The position numbers and the translations under genes were made by a program. From contig JAHHTF010000033.1 in the NCBI GenBank assembly GCA_020024775.1, forward strand, positions 1-5,479: 5,479 nucleotides of DNA, read 5' to 3'. The DNA comes from Ureaplasma sp. (GTDB taxonomy: Bacteria; Bacillota_I; Bacilli_A; Mycoplasmatales; Mycoplasmoidaceae). Positions 1-5,479 of this stretch are shown here, piece by piece. Below the pieces are notes generated by a model. It was not told the DNA's origin, did not search any database, and worked only from the letters and a program-made list of their open reading frames with translations. Each line of letters begins with the position of its first letter. Position 1 is the stretch's first letter.

Positions 1-700
1 CACTGTCACCAATACTAATAATATCTTTTGCATTAATTGTTTCAACGTTGGTATTGCTCGCAAAGAAATAACTAGGATTTCGCAACGATTAGGCAAGGTA
101 ATAGTTAATAATTGTCTTGTTTCGTTCATTTTAACCAATTTTGATGCAAATGGGTTTGTACTTTCAGTTACTGATGTACCAGGAGGAAGAGCGGTTCCAA
201 TAGAATCTAAATGAGCTGGCATGACAATATTTGTTACTTTTTTACAAATTGCATCAGTAAAGATATTACTAAATTCTGCTAAACTTAAAGCACTACCTGT
301 GTTAGCATCAACTGTTGTTACTGCACTACAGTCAGCAAAAGCAGTTTGATCAATATGACTTACGGTTGGATTAATTTTAATTGTTTCTAAACCAGTACAT
401 CCTTTAAATAAGTCAGCTGGATAACTAGTAATGGCTGGGTGGTTATCTAAATCAACATAACTTAAGTGAGTTAAGCCACTGAAACAACCAGCTTGAAGAC
501 TGTCAATATTTTGAGGCAATTTAATAGTTTCAATTAAAGAACAATCACAGAAAATATTAGACATTTCAGTTGAATTAAATGTTTGTGTATGTAAATCAAT
601 ATTTTTAGCTGTTGAGTAAACTAAAGCTTGAGGAGCAATATTTTCAACATGGTATGATTCTAAAATTAAATCTTTTTGTTGTTTACCATTTTCAGTTAAA
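1..700 (-). repeat. BspA-like leucine-rich repeat (LRR_5) solenoid region
   Basis: Translated in the frame that is open from about 945 to 90, this stretch shows successive units of about 20-25 residues with the pattern hydrophobic-x-x-hydrophobic-x-hydrophobic, followed by I/L-x-x-x-A/C-F-x-x-C/L. Examples are CSLIETIKLPQNIDSLQAGC, FSGLTHLSYVDLDNHPAITS, LFKGCTGLETIKINPTVSHI and DQTAFADCSAVTTVDA. The regular phenylalanine and cysteine before the G/S-L-x-x-I/V signature is characteristic of the BspA/LRR_5 group, not of typical eukaryotic LRRs. The region follows the seven-domain stalk and so would sit at the tip. The repeats continue beyond the window edge after the frame break near 90. Confidence 0.75.
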
Positions 701-1136
701 CCAGTAATGGTATTATCAGTAAAGATATAAATATCTGTACCACAAGGAATAGCTTGTTTAGTAGTAAGTGATGTATCATCAGTATTTAATGCAAAACTTT
801 CATTAGTTAAACCATCATCAAATTTAACTTTAGTTGGATCAAATTGAACATTAATCTTAATATTACTATTATTTAAATCAGTGGCACTTAAATTATCAAT
901 ACTTAAGTTAGTAATAGCATTGGTTGGAATAGAACTTGTAGCAGTGAAGCACCTTTGATGCTATTTACTTGTTTATTTAATGTTTCTTGATAAATTTCAA
1001 CATTATTGTTTGCTTCTGTTGATTTTGCATAAATTGGTTTGATGACAGTTTCAACAGCAGTTTTAAAACTATTTAAGCATTTAGCTTCAATAACACAGTT
1101 ATTGTGCCAGCTTAAAACAATATAATCGGTGTTTTT
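1..1136 (-). pseudogene. Continuation of the surface protein: seventh repeat and BspA-like LRR region, frame-broken and partial at the window edge
   Basis: The protein continues past the TAA at 1112 once single-base frame breaks are bridged. At about 1132-1136 a run of five T (A on the coding strand) needs one more base; the frame then reads KNTDYIVLSWHNN...SFKTAVETVIKPIYAKS to about 950. A second break at about 948 leads into TATSSIPTNAITNLSIDNL and an uninterrupted stretch of about 286 codons. A third at about 88-92 leads into SLRNPSYFFASNTNVETINA, which runs off position 1. All three behave as one missing base. The first part is a seventh copy of the upstream domain. From about position 700 leftward there are leucine-rich repeats of the BspA (LRR_5) type, with units such as LFKGCTGLETIKI and AFADCSAVTTVDA. 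This family forms surface ligand-binding solenoids in many mucosa-associated microbes. The gene could be truly broken, or intact with consensus errors; the lack of other stops favours the latter or a very recent event. Confidence 0.75.
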
Positions 1137-3241
1137 AATGAATACATTGTAGTTTCATCTGATTGAACAACATTGTATTTTTCAGTATTTATTTGATTAA
1201 AAATACTTGCACCATTAGTAAAAGTATAGTTATATGTTATATAGCATACTGTAGCTTGTGGATAAGTATTTTCTCTAACTGTGAAATTAATTTTTGAGTC
1301 TTTAATAAGAGTTGTATTAAATCCACTTTGAGTTTTGAATGCATCTAAAATATTATTTGAAACGATTTGTTCATTAAGCTTATTTGAGAATTCATTCAAA
1401 TTATTTCGCTTCTTTAATTCAGTGAAGTTGTTAAATATAGCTTCTTCTATATAGCCATTAAGCATGGTAAATCTTGAGTTATTAATAACCATTGATAAGT
1501 TAAAATCATAACTCATTTTTAATGATTTAGTGTCTAAATCAAATCAACAGTTGTCTGGTAAACTATCTTCATTCAAAAATGCTAATTGAACATCATCACC
1601 AAAGATAGTATCACAATAAACCTTATTTTCTTTAGATTTAACATCAAAGGTTATCTCTTTAAACACTTCAGGATTGAAACCAATATTTTTTAGTGACTCT
1701 TTTATACTTATTTCATTTCCTAGAGTATTTAAATATTCATTACAAATATTGGCTTGATTAAAGTTATAAGTAAAAGAGAGTAAATCTTTAATTTTATAAT
1801 ATAGTTTATTTAAATCATAAGTATCAATGACTTTACTAATACCTAAGTTATCAAAAGCCATGGTGTATTCTTGGCTGCCGTTATTTGTAACGTTAGGGAC
1901 ATTAATATCAGGTAAGAAACTAATGTTTTGCTTGAAGTTAACAAAAGCAGTTACGGTGTCAGTTCACCGATTGATTGTGAAACTGATACTATCAACAATT
2001 TCCCGTGCATCTACTTTTAATTGTTTTGTTACTTCTTGGTTAATTAAATTGATGAAGGAATAATTATTTAAATATGAATTAGTAAAATAATAAACGTTGT
2101 TTGTTTTCAAATTAGCTAATTGGGTTTGAATAATGTCATAAATCTTTTGCATCTTTTCATTATTCATACGAAGATCAATGAAACCAATTGGTTTCTTGGT
2201 TGTTAATTTGTTAGCACTTACACTGAAGTTTTCACTTTGATTAAGGTTAGCTGCGAAACTTACCCCAGCAGCAAAATCAACACTGAAACTAACATCATAT
2301 AAACTATCCCCACTGTTATCAACTACATTAAATTGCAATTGAGTAATATCATCTGTTTTAATATGACTATCAGTTAAAGATTCCACCACAAAAGCAACAA
2401 TCTTTTCTTTGATAGATGGAGAATTTAAAAATAATTCAGTAATGTTATTAGTATTATTTTGATAAATGCCTTTAAGAGCAGTTAATACACTTGCATATAA
2501 TTTATTGGCATTATCTAAACTTAAAAATGGGTTAAGACCTGGTTTTCTTACAGGGGTTTGGAAAGTTAAACTAGCATCTTGAACATCTCAAATATTGGCA
2601 ACTGAACTTAAATTAGTAAAGAAAACTCCATTAAAACTAATACTTGGAACTACACTCACAACGTTAGTGTTAAGATCAACACTGACATTAAAAGTAAGGC
2701 TGCTAATGTTAGTTGGTAAGATATTGGCTGGTTTTAAAACTGAAGCAATGGCTGTTTTAACTTTATTAATAAACATTTCACTAGTTAAATAAGTAGCGTT
2801 GAAATCAACTGGTTTATTAATATAAACATAATTTAATTGGCTGTTAATTTCATCAAATAAAGTTTGAGCAACACTAGCACTTAAATTGCGAGTAATTGGA
2901 GCAAAAACTGGCTGTTTGTTATTTAAAGTTTGATGAGATACATTAAAAATTGTATTACCAGTTCAGTTTTCTAATTTAACATTGTCATTAAAGGTAATGC
3001 TAAAGTTAACATCACGTTTTGAACTATCGCTACTATCAACACTTGTATTAAAACTAAGGTCTTTAATATCAGAAGTTTGAATACCAGCAGTGCTTAACGC
3101 ATTAGTAAGAGCTTGTTTAACATCATTTTTGAATTCTTTTGAATTTAATAAATTTTCAAAAAGAATTGGTTCATTTTGATTTAAAGATACAATCTTAATC
3201 TTAATAGTGTCGTAAATGGTTTGAGCCATTGCTGCATCTAG
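811..3241 (-). repeat. Seven tandem copies of an unrecognised alpha/beta domain in the surface protein
   Basis: Approximate copies on the minus strand are R1 3241-2966, R2 2890-2582, R3 2521-2243, R4 2176-1898, R5 1828-1568, R6 1480-1193 and R7 1070-811, the last split by a frame break near 948. Each starts with a helix bearing a Q/K-x-I/L-Y/F pattern (AQTIYDTIK, AQTLFDEIN, NKLYASVLT, QKIYDIIQT, NKLYYKIKD). Next comes a second helix after a short N/S-rich segment, then I-x-x-L/I-x-F-x-V strands (DIKDLSFNTSV, NISSLTFNVSV, DITQLQFNVVD, IVDSISFTINR, VFKEITFDVKS, IKDSKINFTVR, AITNLSIDNLS) and a closing beta hairpin. Identity between copies is low, so this is an old protein-level repeat and not a recent DNA duplication. 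A rod or stalk role is inference. Confidence 0.7.
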
Positions 3242-3367
3242 AGTCTTAGGTTTCATTTGATGAGAAGATAAATAAACATTAGCACTAATCCCAATGGTTG
3301 TTCCAACTAAAGCTAAGGCTCCAATACTGGAACCGATAATGCCTACAATTTTGTTTTTTACTTTCAT
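1112..3367 (-). CDS. Large repeat-containing surface protein, N-terminal intact part (751 codons, translation table 4)
   Basis: I read this as one continuous frame when TGA is tryptophan; four in-frame TGAs fall at residues 135, 260, 468 and 608. I chose ATG 3367 because AAGGA lies 9 nt upstream; an in-frame TTG seven codons earlier has no such site. Residues 1-35 (MKVKNKIVGIIGSSIGALAL...) are a basic stretch followed by a hydrophobic segment with no lipobox cysteine, so an uncleaved signal anchor or signal peptide is likely and a lipoprotein is not. From about residue 43 there are six tandem copies of a domain of about 100-130 residues. Each has an amphipathic helix (type AMAQTIYDTIK), a helix before a GI or NI turn, then Asn/Thr/Ser-rich beta strands (type DLSFNTSVD...DVNFSITF). 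The frame ends at TAA 1112-1114, but homologous sequence continues in a shifted frame to the left edge, so this stop is probably not the true C-terminus. I infer an exported surface protein or adhesin stalk. I do not recognise the repeat family. Confidence 0.85.
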
Positions 3368-3376
3368 AAGTATATT

Positions 3377-3381
3377 TCCTT
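3377..3381 (-). promoter_or_regulatory. Ribosome binding site AAGGA of the surface protein gene
   Basis: On the minus strand the sequence AAAGGAAATATACTT precedes ATG 3367, leaving 9 nt between AAGGA and the start. It decides in favour of MKVKNK as the N-terminus over the upstream in-frame TTG at 3388, which would overlap this site. Confidence 0.7.
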
Positions 3382-3402
3382 TATACAAGATAAATTTTTA
3401 AA

Positions 3403-3659
3403 TTAATTATTAAATAGTTTTTTATTCATTTTCGTCTTATGATTTAGAAATTCATAAGACTTTTCCATCGTCACTTTGGACATTTTCATAACTTGCCCAT
3501 CGATAATAACTTTTTCTTCAAGAACATCATAATTAATTTTAGGGCCGTCAGTATTAATAATTTACATATTAAGAATGTTGCTTCATTTTGTTTGACACAA
3601 CCAACACCACAACATAAGTATTTTCGGCATCTGTCTAGCTTCTGAACTTATTGAAACAT
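3403..3659 (-). pseudogene. Small frame-broken gene upstream of the surface protein, about 86 residues if restored
   Basis: ATG 3659 follows AAAGGA (3669-3674) with 9-nt spacing, the same arrangement as the surface gene, yet its frame meets TAA after three codons. Bridging four apparent one-base losses gives a coherent polypeptide. It runs MFQ, then ISSEA, then TDAENTYVVVLVVSNK, then NEATFLICKLL, then NTDGPKINYDVLEEKVIIDG and QVMKMSKVTMEKSYEFLNHK, ending at TAA 3403-3405. The observed length of 257 nt plus four bases is 261, a multiple of three. The last 52 codons (3403-3561) form a clean open stretch without repair and are the best supported part. I do not recognise the family. It lies 35 nt ahead of the surface gene start on the same strand, so co-transcription is likely. 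The reconstruction of the first third is inference: other frames there contain a Cys-rich alternative (CRKYLCCGVGC). Confidence 0.4.
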
Positions 3660-3693
3660 AAACACAAATCCTTTGTTTTATTAATTTTATTTA

Positions 3694-3702
3694 ATTATAA
3701 CA
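3694..3702 (-). promoter_or_regulatory. Extended -10 promoter element (TGTTATAAT) for the leftward transcript
   Basis: The minus strand reads ATATGTTATAATTAAATAAA here: a perfect TATAAT preceded by TG at the extended -10 position. No convincing TTGACA-like -35 is visible 16-18 nt upstream, which is common in mollicutes. Transcription would start near 3687, about 28 nt before the small gene's ATG 3659, and could read on through the surface protein gene. No better promoter lies between the two genes. Confidence 0.5.
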
Positions 3703-3844
3703 TATATCATTTAAAATAATTTGGACACTTTTTTGATAATTTGGGGGTTTTCCCTAAAAATGTCTAATTTTCTTGTTGTTTATATTTTACCAAACCTGAT
3801 AAAATGAAATGAATCGTTTAAGATAAATTGGAGAGTCTATTATT
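3703..3844. other. Divergent intergenic spacer with an imperfect G/C-rich hairpin
   Basis: No coding frame is supported here. At 3724-3764 GACA and five T pair with five A and TGTC (one C bulged), and within that GGG-TTTT-CCC forms a small inner stem across an 11-nt unpaired stretch. The G run of five is unusual in this AT-rich context. The hairpin lies upstream of the TATAAT box of the leftward transcript, so it is not a terminator for that transcript. TGATAAAAT at 3797-3805 resembles an extended -10 reading rightward into the insertion sequence, without a clear -35. Confidence 0.35.
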
Positions 3845-3865
3845 TTTCAAACAAAATGATCAGGC
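3845..3865 (+). repeat. Left terminal inverted repeat of the insertion sequence
   Basis: The block reads TTTCAAACAAAATGATCAGG plus C. It matches the reverse complement of 5361-5381 except at its seventh base (A here, T there). It contains the palindrome TGATCA. Confidence 0.8.
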
Positions 3866-3912
3866 TCCCTAAAATACAATAATGATACATAATATTTGTG
3901 TTAGGAATGATT

Positions 3913-5317
3913 ATGAAAAAGAATTTTATTGTTAAGAGAGCCTGAATTTTCAAGAAACTTTCAAATTACACTTTTGATGAATATGAATCTTCGACTAACA
4001 AAAGATGTCGGCACAAAACAACAGGTATTTTTTTCAGTTACAATGAACTTGCTCGTATTCTTAAACTCTCAGTTCCACAAACCAGAAGACTGATACAAGA
4101 ATACACAAAGATTGAAACTCGTGAGGATCGCATCAAGTTCGTGTCTCATAAAAATATGAGTAATCAACATTCACGAAAATATGAAGTTGAATATGACAAA
4201 ATCCTACTAAGAAATTATCAAGAATTTATAAAACAATTAATTGTGACAATGGCATGGTTGTGCCACATACATTAATTGATTTTGTTATTTTCTTGAGGAC
4301 CGAAAAGGATTTCAAGCAGGGTTCTGAAGCACCCATCTATCGTCATTTATTAGCTAACAAAATCATCTCTTTCTTTGCGACTAGAAAAATCAAGAAGAAA
4401 ATGAAGAGCAGTGTTAAACCTCAAGATGAAACTATAAATTGTTTGAGCAAGTACTCGCTTTCAAGCCTAAAGAAAACAAGCGTAAAACACTTCGTGATTT
4501 CGGTCAAATCGTAGAGTTAGACGCTTGTAAAGATGAATGAATTCCAGGCCAACAATTTTATATTCATGCCGCTGTAGATGCCTCTGGATACATGCTAGCA
4601 GCCTCTCTAGACTATGAAGAAACTAATAAAAGCTACTCAAACTTGCTTTATAGTTTATATCGCAACCATGGGGTTCTCCAGAAGCTTTTAGAACCGACAG
4701 GAGACGTTCATTCTATGAAATAGCTTCTGAAACCAAATTGAGCGAAATCATCAAGTCATTCGGTAGTTCAATTGAATGTCAATCTTATCCAACCTTCAAG
4801 CCTAATGTTGAAAGAAGTTGATGAAATATTCAAAGAAACTTGAAACAATATTTAAAAAGAATCGGGGTTGATAACTTTGAAGAAATGCGAGTTTGAATTG
4901 AATAAAATTTCTGTAATTGATACAACCAAAGATGCAAAAATCTACTCCAAAAATCTCACGATTTAAACGAGTTGATCCAGTCACGATTAGACAACGTTTC
5001 GTTTACACAAGCGAAACTAGAAATTGCTCCAATGGCATCATTAAGTTTGAAAACAAATACTACTACCCGGTCAATGAATATGGCAGAGATTAACAAATGT
5101 AAGAAGCAAAGTAAGAATTTCTAGAAATCTTTTCACAGACGAAATCTATGTCAAACAAAGAGGAGAAAGAATTGATTTAATTCAATGTTCAATTGACGAT
5201 AAGATCACAATTGTAGACGAACTAGAACTTGAAAACAAAAAATTATGAGGCGTAATCGAACGACAGAGAAATAAAATTCTAACCATTGAAGCCGTTTTAA
5301 ACGAATACAAGGATTAG
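3913..5317 (+). pseudogene. IS1202-like DDE transposase, frame-broken
   Basis: ATG 3913 follows AGGA (3903-3906) by 6 nt. The N-terminus carries a helix-turn-helix (YNELARILKLSVPQTRRLIQ, residues 43-62). Next come a segment ending IYRHLLANKIISFFATRKIK, equivalent to the second DNA-binding part of the family, and a retroviral-integrase-type DDE core. The core has D in VELDACKDEWIPG (codon 4520), D in FRTDRRRSFYE (codon 4696) and E in KPNVERSWWNIQ (codon 4810). The C-terminus reads FENKYYYPVNEYGR and then DLIQCSIDDKITIVDELELE, ending at TAG 5315-5317. The frame changes near 4238, 4440, 4670, between 4890 and 4945, and near 5090. The four clearly placed changes each look like one missing base; the 4890-4945 segment is unclear. 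Restored, it is about 470 residues, a normal length for the group. TGA is used for Trp several times, so the element is adapted to this genetic code. As written it cannot make an active enzyme. Confidence 0.75.
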
Positions 5318-5360
5318 AGCAAAAAAGATGTATTAATTATATAATATTTTCAACGAAAAT

Positions 5361-5381
5361 GCCTGATCATTTTGATTGAAA
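5361..5381 (-). repeat. Right terminal inverted repeat of the insertion sequence
   Basis: The plus strand reads GCCTGATCATTTTGATTGAA plus A, the inverted partner of 3845-3865 (20 of 21 bases). It lies 43 bp after the transposase stop codon. Confidence 0.8.
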
Positions 5382-5445
5382 TTTAACATTAAAGGATTTG
5401 TGCAGGCTTTTATTTGTTACTTTTGCTAGCACGATCACATTTATC

Positions 5446-5479
5446 AAGGCTTCCTTAGAACTAAGGATGCCTTTTATTT
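5446..5479 (+). terminator. Rho-independent terminator, rightward
   Basis: AAGGC (5446-5450) pairs with GCCTT (5469-5473), and CCTTAG (5453-5458) pairs with CTAAGG (5461-5466), separated by a small TT/AT internal mismatch and an AA loop. TTATTT follows at the window end. The T tract is on the plus strand, so it ends rightward transcripts, either read-through from the insertion sequence or a gene whose body is not visible here. The opposite strand has only a weak T tract (TTGATAAA), so bidirectional use is possible but poor. Between 5382 and 5445 I see no gene. Confidence 0.75.

Larger units (their letters stand above)
3845..5381 (+). mobile_element. Insertion sequence of the IS1202-like (ISNCY) type, about 1.54 kb
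   Basis: A single transposase frame (3913-5317) is flanked by terminal inverted repeats of 21 bp at 3845-3865 and 5361-5381 that match at 20 of 21 positions. Size, one-gene content and the transposase class agree with the IS1202 group placed in the ISNCY set. That group is known to make long target duplications, but I found no convincing direct repeat outside the two ends. The element is therefore either old, or one end was formed by recombination. The exact outer boundaries are uncertain by a few bases because the sequence next to both repeats is plain A/T. Confidence 0.75.

Noticed and set aside
1544..1861. A separate 105-residue gene, and likewise separate genes at 1112-1516, 1964-2389 and 2588-2776
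   Set aside because: Each is bounded by TGA read as stop. All are in the same frame and join into one protein with TGA as Trp.
1827..2063. Plus-strand frames at 1827-2063 and 2595-2792
   Set aside because: They are antisense to the well-supported surface gene and are explained as shadows of its repeat-domain codons.
3368..3388. Upstream in-frame TTG start adding seven residues (MYKGNIL) to the surface protein
   Set aside because: It would place the AAGGA Shine-Dalgarno inside the coding sequence, and it has no ribosome binding site of its own.
4254..4514. A free-standing 86-residue plus-strand gene
   Set aside because: It is the second frame segment of the broken transposase, with coherent protein sequence continuing on both sides in other frames.
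4802..4984. A minus-strand frame of 60 residues inside the insertion sequence
   Set aside because: It is antisense to the transposase catalytic region and has no ribosome binding site, so it is a shadow.
3663..5402. A 12-bp perfect inverted repeat, CACAAATCCTTT at 3663-3674 and AAAGGATTTGTG at 5391-5402, flanking the insertion sequence
   Set aside because: The left copy is the Shine-Dalgarno region of the small gene, and a 12-mer match somewhere in 5.5 kb of AT-rich DNA is plausible by chance. It is inverted, so it is not a target duplication.
1..5479. tRNA, rRNA, CRISPR array or riboswitch
   Set aside because: No cloverleaf, no regularly spaced identical direct repeats and no recognisable aptamer core were seen on either strand.

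Overview
The window reads as chromosomal DNA of a mollicute (Mycoplasma/Spiroplasma/Ureaplasma-like cell wall-less bacterium). It is very AT-rich. In-frame TGA codons sit where tryptophan is expected, in the surface protein (residues 135, 260, 468, 608) and in the transposase (for example in the DDE-domain motifs KDEWIPG and ERSWWNIQ). Translation table 4 must therefore be used. Under the standard code the largest gene falls apart into five or six apparently unrelated short frames.

Layout: (1) Positions 1-3367, minus strand, are one very large surface protein gene that runs off the left edge. It starts at ATG 3367 behind a good Shine-Dalgarno and has an N-terminal hydrophobic segment. Seven diverged tandem copies of a domain of about 100-130 residues follow, and then a BspA-like leucine-rich-repeat (LRR_5 type) region. 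The first 751 codons are intact. After that the frame is lost and regained at about 1134, 948 and 90, each time as if one base were missing. (2) Positions 3403-3659, minus strand, hold a small, badly frame-broken reading region that would encode about 86 residues. It has its own TATAAT box and Shine-Dalgarno and lies just upstream of the surface gene. (3) Positions 3703-3844 are a spacer containing an odd G/C-rich hairpin. (4) Positions 3845-5381 are a complete-looking insertion sequence of about 1.54 kb. It is bounded by 21-bp terminal inverted repeats (20/21 match) and carries one transposase gene of the IS1202-like (ISNCY) type with a DDE catalytic triad, broken by at least five frame changes. 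(5) Positions 5382-5479 are a short flank ending in a strong rho-independent terminator.

How the parts fit: the left two thirds is a surface/adhesin locus read leftward. The right third is an IS read rightward, away from it, so the two units are divergent. The most striking features are the seven-copy domain followed by an LRR head, and the fact that nearly every frame break in three unrelated genes is of the same type (one base missing). The latter points to consensus error in the assembly or to a peculiar decay process, and it must be resolved before any of these genes is called a pseudogene.
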